This document shows positions 11,009 to 22,100 of a stretch of DNA of 64,000 nucleotides, one piece after another; the stretch's first letter is position 1; each line of letters starts with the position of its first letter. Made by a program: the position numbers and the translations under genes. Origin of the DNA: Peromyscus leucopus (Eukaryota > Chordata > Mammalia > Rodentia > Cricetidae); contig NC_051071.1 in NCBI RefSeq assembly GCF_004664715.2, forward strand, positions 90,129,436-90,193,435, given 5' to 3'. The notes beneath the pieces were generated by a model. It saw nothing but the letters and a program-made list of their open reading frames with translations. It was not told where the DNA came from and searched no databases.

Positions 11009-12639
11009 CCACGAGCATGCTCTGGCTCCTTAGTTCACCTTTGTTTCCCATAGTAAAGTGTGATGCCCGGGAGACACGTCAGCCAAGGGCTCAGGGAGTC
11101 TCACCTGGTGTGAGCTCCAGACCCTTGCTTTTTCAAGGAAAGCCATCAGTAAGGACCAGCGAGACTCTGCCTTGGTAGCCCATGGAACCCCACTAGCCCA
11201 GACCTGTAAGGAACCCCACAAGGTCAACATTTTGTAATGCTAACATGTCTTTTGCCTTTGTCACTGATGGTGCAAAATCAGTGGTGTGTAGGTACTTTTC
11301 AGAAATCCAGATCAAGGCCCTGGGCTGGAGGGGGAGAAGCACCGTCTTCCTAAAGGCACACTGAAAAACTTGTTTGTTTTTCTCAGTTTATTATACTGCC
11401 TCTTTGACTCGGCAGAAGTTATTGTTTTAGTGACTGTCCATCCTTTAACTAGATATTGCTGGGCTCAGGACACTCCAGAGTGCAGAGGTGTCTCAAGGAA
11501 GAGCCCCATCCGTTGTTTGAGGTGGAACTTAGTGACCTTAATTTCACAGTTTTCCACCTCACTTCTCCACAGGAGTTCTTGAACCTTGGAGGGGGTGACA
11601 CAGACGTCCAGCTATTCTCTAACTCCAGTGGGGTACCCAACCCTCCTGCCCAGCGCCTCCCATTTGATTGTGGCTCAAAGAAAGTCCTTCCATCACAAAA
11701 TACAACCAAGGGGAAAGATGAGAAATGGAAAGACACTCGACTAGAAGCTGACACTGGAAACAACCCATGAGCATAAACACAAGTGTTTGCAAAACACTTG
11801 AGGCAGTACATCATATTCTTAGAACAAATAGCGGAGGACTGATTCCTCAGCCACAGTGTTTTGTCAAAGCTCACAGTACCAGATGTGAAATGCCCCTCTG
11901 TAGAATGGGGGTTAACTCCAAAGCTGATGTACCCATAACACCTGAAAGCACTCTTGCACTATCTGGCACATCTTGCCTGGCACCTCTGTAGCTCTTGGCC
12001 CTTGCATCCTTTGACTGACTGAGGTGACTTCCCAACATTGCTCATCTGGGCACATTCATGTGTCTCTCAGACAGCTTTCCATGCCTATAAACACCCAGCT
12101 GATTAGGGCTTTGGGCCATTGTTTCCCAGCCACCTCAATAACACATCTGGCACTACAAAAGCTAATCTCAAGGGAGAATTCAGTCCCAGCTTGATTTCTC
12201 CAAGTCTTGCAACCAGAGCGAGTAATGTCTTCAGAAATAAGGTCTGGTATAAGCAGTGATATATCTTTTGTCATTTGGAAGTCTCTTGGGCTTTGTTGGC
12301 CAACAACTCGTAGGAAAATTACCCACGGCCAGGACTAGGACCCTCAGTCAACAACCGTATCCCTTCTGGGAGAATCCTTTTCCATACAGAATACATTTGT
12401 TCACTGTGTAATAATGACAGCCACAGGCTGTCACTGAGTTCTGTCAGTCACCTTAGTGTCATCTATGACCACCCAACCATAAAGTTCTCAAGAACTTCAC
12501 AGTTGCATCTAGCCCTTGCTGTCTTTGTGAGCTGACTTCTCAAACTCTCTCCTGTGTGTACACACATCTGTCCCTCAAGGAACTTTCTAGACCTTTAAAA
12601 CACTCAGAAGTTAGCATTGTGCCCTCTGTATAATAAAAG
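11009..12639. other. No gene or recognised repeat
   Basis: A 104-codon frame at 11456-11770 (+) and a 141-codon frame at 11449-11874 (-) overlap on opposite strands. Neither has a recognisable domain, so I do not call a gene. No repeat consensus is evident. Confidence 0.45.
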
Positions 12640-12842
12640 CTTGTTTATTGTGTGGTATGGGTCTTTGCCTGCAATATGTGTGTGCACCACATGTGTGCAG
12701 CGCCCTTGGAGGCAGAAGAGGGCATCAGATCCCTTAGAGCCAGAGTTACAGAGAGTTGAGAGCTACCGTGTGGGTGCTAGAAACCTGTGTCCTCTGGAAG
12801 AACAGCCACGTTCTTAACTGCCAAGCCTCTCTCTCCAGCTCC
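12640..12842 (-). repeat. B2/B3 SINE, antisense
   Basis: Ends 'TTCTTAACTGCCAAGCCTCT' and 'CTCCAGC', the reverse of the B2 head, with 'CTCTGGAAGAACAGCC' upstream. Confidence 0.75.
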
Positions 12843-14516
12843 ATATTGAAACCATTTACATAACATTGGCAGAACAGCAAAGAAGCTCCTTGTCCACCAT
12901 CCTGTAAAAGGTAGTGTGGTTGTAAAGATAACCTTAATGAAATACTCAGCGTCCATTGCCATTCATGCCCGCCAACCGTCAGCCAGTCTCAGAAGTCTGT
13001 AACTAAGGAGATACTACAGTAAAACATTAGCTAGGCTTAATACAGCATGAAAACATTCCCTATGTCCCTATCCATATCTGGCTTCCTCATCCTGGGCACC
13101 CACGGAGCCTCTGCATTTCTCCAGCATTGATGAACTCTGTGCAGCTGACTCTAGCTCGATAGTTTGGCCTAAAGCAAGGGAAGAAATCTGCTTGCCTCCT
13201 TGGCTACACCAGCCTGCAGGCAGGACTACTGCCTGCCGGGTAATTATGCCTGGGGATCTGGGCAGCTGCCTGCCTCAGGCAGGTCTTCTGTACCCTTAAG
13301 TGGCTTTGCCCTGCAGTTGTAGCCAGCTGATGCCTCTGCTGTGGCCGTAAAAGGCCTGTAGCTGGGTGAACACACTACTCCAGGAGAGAAAGATACAAAG
13401 TAGATCCGTAGAGAGAGCATTCCACCCCAGTCAAGTTTTAACCTTTCTACCTGCTTGGTTCTAGCCCCATATGCATCAGCTGACGCCCATTACCTTTGAT
13501 ACTCTTGGGGCCCAACAGAAGCCCTCAGAGTGAAGCTCATTGCTACCTCCCTGCCTAGTATCCATGCTGTAACTAGTTAAGGTCTCAAAAAATAAATATC
13601 CATAATTACATGAAAGCCTGTTCACATAGGCCTTGCATTTCTGAACTCATATTTTTGTGAGGCTGTGTTCAGTCTCATGCATTTTAACCCAAACAGCATG
13701 TCACAACATATGGACTTCAGAACTAGACCTGAGCATCTAACTGTCACCTCTATTTAGATATTGGAGAGATTTGCAAAGGTATAAAATAATTCCATCTTTT
13801 TGTGTTTTGGAAGATTTGACTTTTCATAACATCTGTTTACATGTAATGAGGTTCCCCCCCCCCCATTTCTGAGTTCTTAGTCTTTCATGAGAAACATGTG
13901 TTAATGTGCAACCAACACTTTTTATATTGTACGTTTACTCCTTTTCATAAATGAATGGATGTTTTACAAAATTCTTGTTTTTCATTTCTAATGTCCCATA
14001 TTCAAGAGCATAGCAAACACTTGGGCATGAAGGGGAGATGAAAGCCTTGCCCCCCTGTGGTGGTCTCCTCCCTGAAATTGTCTACCGCCTAAGTGAATGA
14101 GCCCAGTTCTTTCAACGGTTAAAGGAACTTGTGAAAGACACAACAACCAAACCCATGAAAGAACCAGTGGGCTACATCAGTTACTACTGTCACCAAGCTG
14201 TCAGCGTCGCCCCCGGCAAATGAGCCTCTGAATCCGTTCCTTTATTTCTCCAACAGTGGCTCAGAGCTTCTTGGTTTCCAGGAATGATGGTTGGCGATGT
14301 GAATGCCACACAGGATAAACCACCTCTGGAGCAGACCTTGGAAATCCAACTGACGTAGAGCCCGTCTGTGGCTGTGTCAAAACAAGGACCTCAGCACCTT
14401 GAGGGCGGTGAGACTGTTGTGGTTGGTGCGAGCTAGCCCTGCGCTCAACAACGGACTAAGATGATTGGGTGCGTCTGAGTGGTTTCCCTGGAACGTGTTT
14501 TAAGGACACTACTGTT
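12843..14516. other. No gene; short C run near 13853-13865
   Basis: Unique-looking sequence apart from a run of about 13 C. No exon, gene or repeat family recognised. Confidence 0.45.
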
Positions 14517-14900
14517 TAGTGCTTGTCAACTTTATTCCAGGTCATCGAAGAAGAGAGGACATCATTTGAGGAATTGCTTCCATCGGCTTGCCCCAAGGGC
14601 AGGTTGCAGGAGAGCATTTTCTTGATTAATGATTGATTGGGGGGGCAACCAACTAGGGTTGGTGTCTCCCTTGGGGTGGTGGTCCTGGGTTGTACAAAGA
14701 AGCAAGCTGAGCAAGCCATGGAGAGCAAGCCTGTAAGCAGGGTTCATCCAAGAGCTCTGCTTCGGTTCTTGCCCCCATGTGCCTGCCCTGCTTGAGTTTC
14801 TGCCTTGACTTTTCTTCAGAGATGGGCTGTGATCAGGGCATGTGAGCCAAAATCCTTTCCTCCCCATGCTGCCTTTGGTCACAGTGGCGGAAGGCAAACT
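14517..14900 (+). repeat. Rodent repeat, CTTGTCAACTTTATTCC type
   Basis: Starts 'GCTTGTCAACTTTATTCC', has 'GCATTTTCTTGATTAATGAT' and 'GGTGGTGGTCCTGGGTTGTA', and ends in 'AAATCCTTTCCTCCCC'. It is the same family as 61868-62263. Confidence 0.7.
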
Positions 14901-15121
14901 GGGGCTGGCGCACATGCGTGACGTAGTAGGCTCAGTTCTCCAGAAGCCGGTGGTAGCTGGTGGGGTTAGTGTGGAATTGTGTTCCGGGAAGACGGAAAAA
15001 CCACATCAATGCTGCTCAGATGTCAAGGAGACAGGCTGTAAGAGCCGAGGGCTGAAATTCTCAACATTATTAAAGAATAAACCCAAAAGAGGAAAGCCCA
15101 AATTATTGTTTAAGAAACAGT

Positions 15122-15292
15122 TGTAGCTGAGTGTGGTGGTGTGCACACCCTTAGTCCCAGCTCTCGGGAGGCAGAGGCAGGTGGATCTCTGAGTTTGAGG
15201 CCAGTCTAGTCTATATAGTGAGTTCCAGGAGAGCCAGGGCTATGTAGAGAAACCCTGTCTCAAAACAAAACTAAACCAAACTAAGACTAAAT
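15122..15292 (+). repeat. B1 SINE, sense
   Basis: 'AGCTGAGTGTGGTGGTGTGC', 'GGGAGGCAGAGGCAGGTGGA' and 'GAAACCCTGTCTCAAAAC' mark an intact B1. Confidence 0.9.
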
Positions 15293-15509
15293 AAAGAGTT
15301 GCAAAATAGATATGAACATTATGATAACTTTCAGAGCTGTGGCCACCAACACACTCACAGGAGCCCTGGGTCACAGGAAAGATTGTGGGAATGGGCATGT
15401 GAGAGAACAGACCCAGGGGGTGCGCCTGCTTCCTTCGCCAGAGTCTCAGGTGTACCCTGTGCATGCAGCTGCTGTCGGTTACATAGCTGTAGCTTTTTAC
15501 ATATTTGGG

Positions 15510-15600
15510 GGACGGGATGGAGAGTTGGCTCAGCTCTTAAGAGCACTTGCTGTTCTTAGAGGACCCTGGTTTCCTCCTCCAGCAACCGCTCCCTCCGATA
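15510..15600 (+). repeat. B2 SINE head fragment
   Basis: 'GATGGAGAGTTGGCTCAGCT' and 'TTAAGAGCACTTGCTGTTCT' match the tRNA-derived B2 head. The rest is lost. Confidence 0.75.
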
Positions 15601-16318
15601 GCTCCTCAGGCAGTCACGGGCCTCAAAGTCCCGCCCCGGTTCACCGTGGAATGTTGGAGGGCGCAGTCTCATTTAGACCAAGTGCAGGTATCCACGGTGG
15701 ATATGTGTTCAGGGATCAAGAAAACAGCACTTCTCCCCATCTTCTTCCCGCTCCTCTCCCTTAGTTCCCTGGGTTTGGGGAGGGGCATTAATGTCCCATT
15801 TAATGCTGAGCAGTTAGCAGTCATTTTTATGTTCATTTTGTACTACTGTAAGAAATGCCTGGGATAAACCAACTTTACAAGATGAAAGGTTTCCTTTGGC
15901 GCATGCTCTTAAACACTTTAGCCGTCGTCTGTTTGCCTCTGACTCTTGGTTGGGTCTTTGGCATGGAATTACATCTAGACAAGGCCTGCTGGTCATGTGA
16001 CAGCTGGAAAGCTGAGAGAGAAGCAAGCACTCAGGGTCCCTTCAAGGGACACTCACAGTGACCTAATTCCCTTCTACTGGGCCTGATCTTTTAAAGGTCT
16101 TCCTCCTTCCCAGAAGTACCACAGGCTGGTGGCCATTCCTGTATTAACACTGGCCCTCTAGGGAACACTGATCCAAAATATGTAGCAAGTTTCCAGGGCA
16201 AACTGATTTCTCAGAACAGAAAATCGGGATATGTTTGAGATTCACAGTGAAATATGACATGTAAGAAACAGAAAAGGAATGGAAGCAAGAGCATTTCGAC
16301 AAAAAATGAGGAGAAAAT

Positions 16319-16355
<37 letters not shown>

Positions 16356-16360
16356 ACACA
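16319..16360. repeat. (CA)n microsatellite, one interruption
   Basis: About 20 CA units with a single TA interruption near 16350. Confidence 0.95.
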
Positions 16361-16753
16361 GAGTCTACTAAAGGACAGTGGCCGCATAGCCATGATTTCC
16401 TTCCCTGTAGAGTAAGCAAAGCGCCCATGAATAGGTCCCAGGAAAGGAGTGACAGAGATGACGTGGACACCACAGCGTAACCTCAGGCAAGGAATAGCAA
16501 AGACACGTCAGAGCATGCACCCCATCTCTATGGCATCTTCATGCTCTACTTGAGGGGAGTGGGGGTCCAGGGAGTAGCTGGGTATGTCTGAATCTGAGGA
16601 GCGCAGAGGGAGCTTGGTTACCAGACTAACTCAGCTGTGTGTGGCTCTCTTCAGTTTTCCATTGGCGGTCCATCACCGACTCAGGAACACTGTGGGTCCC
16701 TTTGACTGCAGAACATCCTGCTCCTGCGGTTCACAAAAGCATTTCAGATGTTG

Positions 16754-16755
<2 letters not shown>

Positions 16756-16789
<34 letters not shown>

Positions 16790-16797
16790 AAGAAAAA
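16756..16797 (+). repeat. Poly(A) tract upstream of the ATG-exon acceptor
   Basis: A run of about 31 A followed by GAAAGAAAAA sits roughly 60-100 bases before the splice acceptor. It could be the remnant of a retroposon tail, but no SINE body is seen next to it. Confidence 0.9.
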
Positions 16798-16825
16798 TGC
16801 CCTATGTGATGTCCAAAGAAAAGTT

Positions 16826-16853
16826 AACTAACCAGAATTCGCCTTTTTCCCAG
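16826..16853 (+). promoter_or_regulatory. Lrrc8c: Branch point and acceptor for the ATG exon of Lrrc8c
   Basis: AACTAAC at 16826-16832 closely matches the ideal mammalian branch sequence. It is followed by a short C/T-rich run ending CCCAG at 16853. An alternative AG earlier (ACCAG, ending near 16834) overlaps the branch site and lacks a pyrimidine tract. Confidence 0.75.
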
Positions 16854-16995
16854 AAGCATGATTCCAGTGACCGAGTTTCGGCAGTTCTCCGAGCAGCAGC
16901 CCGCCTTCCGGGTGCTGAAGCCATGGTGGGATGTGTTCACAGATTACCTCTCGGTGGCCATGCTGATGATCGGAGTGTTTGGCTGTACATTGCAG
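16854..16995 (+). CDS. Lrrc8c: Lrrc8c first coding exon (residues 1-46), VRAC channel subunit
   Basis: This exon encodes the N-terminus of LRRC8C, a volume-regulated anion channel subunit that works in hexamers with LRRC8A in the plasma membrane. The ATG is at 16858 and only four bases (AAGC) of 5' UTR lie in this exon, so the remaining 5' UTR comes from an upstream exon. The peptide opens [10 protein letters not shown], the conserved LRRC8 N-terminus that lines the cytoplasmic pore entrance. Residues about 23-46 (from WWDVF to CTLQ) form transmembrane helix 1. The acceptor is CTTTTTCCCAG at 16843-16853, preceded by a near-ideal branch site AACTAAC at 16826-16832, about 22 bases from the AG. 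The donor is CAG|GTAAGT with GT at 16996. The coding part is 138 bp, so the intron is phase 0 and joins in frame to exon 3. Identity is from family recognition of the whole protein. Confidence is high. Confidence 0.97.
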
Positions 16996-17055
16996 GTAAG
17001 TGCCCGACCCTCGGAGGACCGAAAGCCAAACGGTGGGCTGCAGAGCTGGCTCTTC

Positions 17056-17145
17056 TGGGCTGGGGATGCAGCTTGCTAGTGGGAGATGCTTCGAATACAT
17101 GAGGTCCTGGGTTCAGTTCCCAGCACTGAGCAGGGCAGGAAGAGA
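17056..17145 (+). repeat. ID/B2-type SINE fragment, 60 bp after the splice donor
   Basis: 'GGGCTGGGGATGCAGCTTGC' and 'GTCCTGGGTTCAGTTCCCAG' give the tRNA-derived A- and B-box pattern. A purine-rich tail follows to about 17175. Confidence 0.75.
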
Positions 17146-17820
17146 GAAGAAAGAGGGGGCGGGGAGAGAGAGGAGCGAGCTGGCTGCATGGGGGTGGGAG
17201 TCACAGGTAACCATTAGGCAATCCTCTCTATTTATATATGGCATTGGTCATCATGGCAGGGAGCCTGAAAACTCATTTGCTAAACATTCCTGATAAGCTG
17301 GCGCTGTGCTTAGAAGAATGCAAAGAAGCCACTTGCTCAAGTGACATTTGATGTCATTAGCCTGCACAAGGGTCCTCATCCTTCTGTGCCTTCACTCCGA
17401 AGTAGTCACAACGCCACTTCCACTGTCAAATACAGCCTCTTGCCTCTCTTTGCCTCTTCTGCCTGAGCCTAAGTGTTTCTGGGAGAATTAATATCTTCAG
17501 GAAAGACCAAGATGTACTCAGAGTCTAGTTCTGAGTGACAAGGTTACTCAGTCACAAATGACTCTGTGTGGAAGCTGTGTGCCCTTACATCTTCATGCCT
17601 GTTCCTGCGCCAGGGACCACACTCACAGGACCTAGATACTGTGCATGGTAGTTCCTTTCTGGGGGGACCTAAGCTGACGGGCAAGCAGAAGAGACTGTTA
17701 GTGATGCCGGCTCCACAGGAGGGAAGGGGGTGCAGAGGAAGGAACCCAGCCTAGAAATGAGAAAAAAGCTATAGCTGCATTACAAATCGGAGAATGAACT
17801 GGCTTAGCTAGAGAGGGGAT

Positions 17821-18205
17821 CTGGAGGGGGGATGGAGAGGGGGATGGAGGGGGGATGGAGGGGAGGATGGAGGGGAGCTGGAGGGGGGGATGGGGAGGGG
17901 GATGGAGGGGGAGCTGGAGGTGGGGATGGAGGGGGGGATGGAGGGGGGACGGAGAGGGGGATGGAGAGGGGGATGGAGGGGGAGCTGGAGGTGGGGATGG
18001 AGAGGGGGATGGAGGGGGGGATGGAGAGGGGGATGGAGGGGGGATGGAGGGGGGGATGGAGAGGGGATGGAGGGGGATGGAGAGGGGGATGGAGGGGGGA
18101 TGGAGAGGGGGATGGAGGGGGAGCTGGAGGTGGGGATGGAGAGGGGGATGGAGGGGGAGCTGGAGAGGGGGATGGAAGGGGAGGTGGAGGGAGGTGGAGG
18201 GGTGG
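17821..18205 (+). repeat. G-rich minisatellite (GGATGGAGRGGG type)
   Basis: About 385 bp of tandem variants of GGGGGATGGAGAGG and GGGGGAGCTGGAGGTG, with higher-order blocks in which the GAGCTGGAG variant recurs. There are dozens of runs of four or more G on the coding strand. All six frames are open through it, giving spurious low-complexity open frames on both strands that I do not call genes. Confidence 0.96.
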
Positions 18206-18699
18206 GGAGATGGTGCCAGGAGAGGAGAAGCAGCTAAAGAAAGAAAACAGCAATGGCGGGAGGCTCTCGGGACTGCTGCAGATTGGGTGTCCTTAGGATG
18301 ACCTCAGTTGGTGCCTGGGAGTGGAACCATCCAAGGAGAAGGTGGGGTGGGGAGAGATGTGAGGAACAGCACTGAGGAGTCCTTGGAGGAGAGATGGGGA
18401 GCTGTAATGCCAGGTGGAGAACAGGGGAGTCCTGTGGTCAGGGAAGGTGTGGGTAACAGCAGCAGGCAGCTAGCTCCCAACCAACACCCTGACTAAGGAG
18501 AGAAAAGTAACATCTGGACCCTTAGACATCTTAGTTCAGTGGTTGGCTAAGTGGATAGAAGTTGGAGGCTGTGGGGTGGGTGGGACCTTCAGGAAGAAGG
18601 CCTGGAAGAAGTAGGAAGAAAGAAAAATCTCCAGAAACAAATACAGTGTAGATATAAAGGCCTTGTAAAGATGGTATTGTTCATCGTTAAAGTGTGTCC

Positions 18700-18895
18700 T
18701 AACGGTGCCTGTGTGCTGGGCATCCTTCTGGACACGTCACTCCTGTGGTAACTCATTCCTTCCTCGTGTCAGCTCTAAGACAGGAGCTGTCCCTACCCTA
18801 CGTACCCAGAGGTTAAGGGAAAACTGCCCGTGGGCAGCAGAGTCCTTCTTTAAACCCACGCGATTTGGATCCAGAGTCCTCGTTCCTAGTCCCGA
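18700..18895 (+). repeat. MIR element
   Basis: 'GTGTGCTGGGCATCCTTCTG', 'CAGAGGTTAAGGGAAAACTG' and 'GGATCCAGAGTCC' follow the MIR order (core, 'AGAGGTTAAG', 3' end). It is a mammal-wide ancient SINE. Confidence 0.7.
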
Positions 18896-18949
18896 ATACC
18901 GTGTTCACTGTGTTTTATTTGAGCAATAAAAACATTTTGCTAGCTAGCC

Positions 18950-19080
18950 CGCTGCTGAAGACTCATAATCCTGGCACTTGGGAATTGGAAGCAGGAGGAG
19001 TAGAATCAAGGTCATCCTCAACGTAATGAGTTCCAGGCTAGCCTGAGCTACGTGAAACTGTGTCACAAAACACAACAAAA
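18950..19080 (+). repeat. B4/B1-like SINE
   Basis: 'CATAATCCTGGCACTTGGGA', 'AATCAAGGTCATCCTCAACG' and 'TTCCAGGCTAGCCTGAGCTA' give a diverged B1-type body with A-rich tail. Confidence 0.75.
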
Positions 19081-19261
19081 CACACTTCCCTTCTTCCCAC
19101 GCACTCAGAAAAGAATACCAAGGAGAAACTTAAGTCTAAAACAGAGGGAAAACATAGAGTTATTCATAAATAAGATAACTGTTGAAGAATACGCTACCAT
19201 GTGCTGGGCTCTGCTCTACTAAGAATTGCCAGTAAAAGGAGGAAAAATTAAAGATAAAAAA

Positions 19262-19430
19262 GTCCTCTGGCTGGCGAGGTGGCTCGGCAGATAAAGGCCC
19301 TTGCTACCCAGCCTGGGCAGGAGAGCTGGGTGCTAAGAACCCGCATGGTCAGAGAAGAGTACCGACTTCAGGAAACTGTCCTCTTCCTACAGCACATGCG
19401 AGAGCACACACACTAAATAAATAAAACAAC
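19262..19430 (+). repeat. B3-type SINE
   Basis: 'CTGGCTGGCGAGGTGGCTCG' head and 'ACTAAATAAATAAAACAACC' tail. Confidence 0.7.
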
Positions 19431-20493
19431 CAAAGCCCACCTCAGCCCGAGGGAAAGGAAAGAAAAAAACAAGCAAAATCAGCGGGTAAATTATAAACAG
19501 TGAGGCAAGAGATACGTGCAAGACCTCCAGCGGGTTCTGAAAGGATTCTACCCAACCTGATGTTTTTCTGCTTGTTCTCCTAGTATGTGGCTCTTAGCAA
19601 CCTCAGCAAATCTTTTTTATTCTTTCCTGCTTAACTGAGACTTCTCTTTGCAGCTGTCAATTTGCTCCAATCGCCTCTCCTGGTGCTCAAAGGCCACATT
19701 AAAAACACGGGTTACAGGAATGCACGTGCTGAGATGCCCCCACAGTCACCCTGAAAACCAAGACAATTACTAAGTGACTAATATTGCACTACTCAGCACA
19801 AAGTGCAATTTAAAGAGCATGAATCACTTATTTCTAGAAATTCCCATTTAATATTTTAGGACCACAATTGACAGTGGGTAACCAAAACCGCAGAATTGCA
19901 CTTTTATGGATAAAGGGAATTGTTAGGAAAATTAGAATGCAAGAAGGGCAACAGAAAACGGAGGTACTCCGATGGGAGGAGGACCCGAGGGGAAGTCAGG
20001 AGTGTGGCTTTTGGCCAAGGAGTTGAAGATGAGCAGGAACAGGTCAGGAGTTGGAAGGAGCACTCCAGGCTATAAGGTAGAACAAGGGTGCAGAGACAGG
20101 CGGTGCTGGACCCTTCACCTCCTCAAGTTCAGCTCTTTCACTTCCTTATCCCTCTCTTCCCCTGGAGACCTGATACAGATAAAGTTTTAGCTCTGTTACT
20201 AGGCAGCATTGCTTATGATATAAATGACCACTGATTGATCAGCTTGTCTAAGCTGAAAGAGCAATAAATGCCTGAGGGGAGCCATATTGTTGGACTTCTG
20301 TGCTTTGGGGGAACATTTGTGTAAGCAGAGGTATAGACTGCTCTGTCGTATATGCCTGACGAGAGGGGGAGGGGAAACGCTCAGAACGCAGTGTGGACCA
20401 CTCCACTGACAGTTGTGTGGATGCCCTGTCAAGGGCAAAGCTGTGCGTGCAAGCTGTCACTCTACTCCTGTCTAAGCGATTCCAGTACCATGC
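19431..20493. other. No gene or recognised repeat
   Basis: Unique-looking intronic sequence. Nothing supportable is seen. Confidence 0.45.
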
Positions 20494-20583
20494 GAGGCTT
20501 ATACATTATATAGTCTGGAGAGGAGGTGAACCTAGGAAGAGGCTTATACATTATATAGTCTGGAGAGGTGGTGACCCCAGCAG
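20494..20583 (+). repeat. 45-bp tandem duplication
   Basis: The 30 bases starting at 20494 (GAGGCTTATACATTATATAG...) recur exactly at 20539, a 45-bp period. The following bases differ slightly (AGGTGAACC against TGGTGACCC), so the duplication is recent but not brand new. Confidence 0.93.
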
Positions 20584-20739
20584 GCAAGGGTTTCCTTGGC
20601 CTATTACAGGAAAAGCTGTCACCCGAAAGGTGACAGGCAGACAGGTCCTATAGAGCTTGGTCAACTTCTGGAAGGTGACTTTGCTCAAATGAGACAGGCC
20701 CCCCTTGGACCGTTCTGAGCAGAGGGTTTTCATGAGGTG

Positions 20740-20830
20740 GTATTATTTGTCTGTCTGTCTGTCTATCATCTATCTATCATCTGTCTCTATCAGTTGATCG
20801 ATCAATCTATCTACCTATGTATTTATTTAT
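20740..20830. repeat. Compound tetranucleotide microsatellite (GTCT/ATCT)n
   Basis: Runs of GTCT then ATCT with interruptions, ending in TATTTATTTATT just before the antisense B1. Confidence 0.85.
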
Positions 20831-20831
20831 T

Positions 20832-20987
20832 TTGATTCTTTTGAAACGGGGTCTCACTATGTAGCCCTGGTTGTCTTGGAACTCACTCTGCAGAGCAGGC
20901 TGGCCTTGAACTCATAGAGATCTGCCTGCCTCTGCCTCTGCCTCCCCAGTGCTGGGATTAAAGGCGTGCACCATCATGCCTGGCATG
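20832..20987 (-). repeat. B1 SINE, antisense
   Basis: 'TTTTGAAACGGGGTCTCACT' through 'GATTAAAGGCGTGCACCATC' and 'ATGCCTGGC'. Confidence 0.88.
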
Positions 20988-21029
20988 AGGTAGTATTTTA
21001 ACAAGACCACTCCAGCTGTGGAAAATCAG

Positions 21030-21140
21030 TGTAGGCCAAGGCAAGGTGGCATGCTTATAATCTCAGCACCCAAGAGGCAGAAGGATCACTAGCCCAAGGC
21101 CAAGAAGCAAGTTCCAGACCAGCCGGAGCTACACGGTGAG
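21030..21140 (+). repeat. Diverged B1/B4-like SINE
   Basis: 'AAGGCAAGGTGGCATGCTTA', 'TAATCTCAGCACCCAAGAGG' and 'CAGACCAGCCGGAGCTACAC' give a B1 order. Confidence 0.65.
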
Positions 21141-21619
21141 AGTGCCTTGTCACCCCAAGCCCTGGAGGAGCAGCTTGCGCATGTCTAGATATAACCCCCA
21201 GGAGAGCGTGAGCAAGACCGAGGCACTTCGCGTGGGAATGAGAGGGAACATACAGTACAGGTGCAAAGGAGGGGATGTATCGCTGGATTACTTGGAAGGC
21301 CAGTACAGTGGTCCAGATACTAATCTAGTGCCTCAGACCAGGCTGGAAATGGTAGCTCTGGATGTACTGAGGGAGCCTACCAATGGTTTCTGGGTGATTG
21401 AATGTTAAATGTGAGAGAAAAAACAGTGGAGATGTCTCCAAGGTTTTCAGACCTGAGCAACTAGAAAGGTTTGGTTTGGAGCATGTTACATTTAAGATAT
21501 GTGTTAACCCCTCAGGCTGTGATATTGAGTGTTCAGGTGGGTACATAAAGGGTAGCCATGGACTGATGGAGGCAGATGCAGAGGCCCACAGCTGAACAAC
21601 ATTAGGCAGAGATCAAGAA

Positions 21620-22100
21620 TCCTGCAGAGGAGGGAAAAGGAGTGTAGGAGCCAGAGGTGTCAAGGACACCACCGGAAGGCTCACACAATCAACTAACCTG
21701 GCCTCATACGGGCTCACAGAGACTGAGCCAACAACCAGGGAGCCTGCATGGGACTGACCTAGGCACTCTGCATATATGTTACAGTTGTGTAGCTTGGTCC
21801 TCTTGTGGGACTCCGAACAATGAGAACATGGGCTGTCTCTGACTCTTTTATTGGTTTTTGGGACCCTACTTCTTATACTGGACCTTGTCCAGCCTTAATA
21901 TATGGAGAGGTGCTTAGTCTTACTGCAACTTGACATGCCATGTTTTGTTGATACTCATAGGAGACCTGCCCTTTCCTGGATGGAGACAGAAAAGGAGGAG
22001 ATTGGGGGGCAATGGGAGAGAGGGAATGAGAGGGGAAAATGGGGGTGGGCTGCAGCTGGGATGTAAAATAAATAGATGAATATATATATTCAAAAAAGGG
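21620..22100 (+). mobile_element. L1 3' UTR fragment, sense
   Basis: 'GAGCCTGCATGGGACTGACC', 'TCTTGTGGGACTCCGAACAA', 'TTGACATGCCATGTTTTGTT' and 'CTGGGATGTAAAATAAATAG' are the order of rodent L1 3' UTRs. It is 5'-truncated; no ORF2 remains. Confidence 0.88.

Larger units (their letters stand above)
1..16853 (+). other. Upstream intron of Lrrc8c (partial), no coding exon seen
   Basis: This is inferred to be the 3' part of the intron between a non-coding first exon and the exon carrying the ATG. The ATG exon has a splice acceptor and only four bases of 5' UTR, so an upstream exon must exist. I see no CpG island or obvious promoter here, so that exon is probably outside the window. An unrecognised non-coding exon inside this stretch cannot be excluded. 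Contents are SINEs, an ancient L1 end, MER-type rodent repeats, (CA)n tracts and a 23-bp minisatellite, each listed separately. Confidence 0.75.

Noticed and set aside
11449..11874. Overlapping 104- and 141-codon frames on opposite strands
   Set aside because: No domain, no start context or exon signal beyond chance. Left as unannotated intron.
1..16853. Search for the Lrrc8c promoter or first exon
   Set aside because: No CpG-rich block or convincing non-coding exon was seen, so none is annotated.
17804..18301. Gly/Arg/Glu-rich and Pro/Ser-rich frames of about 150 codons on both strands
   Set aside because: They are products of the G-rich minisatellite, which contains no stop in any frame.
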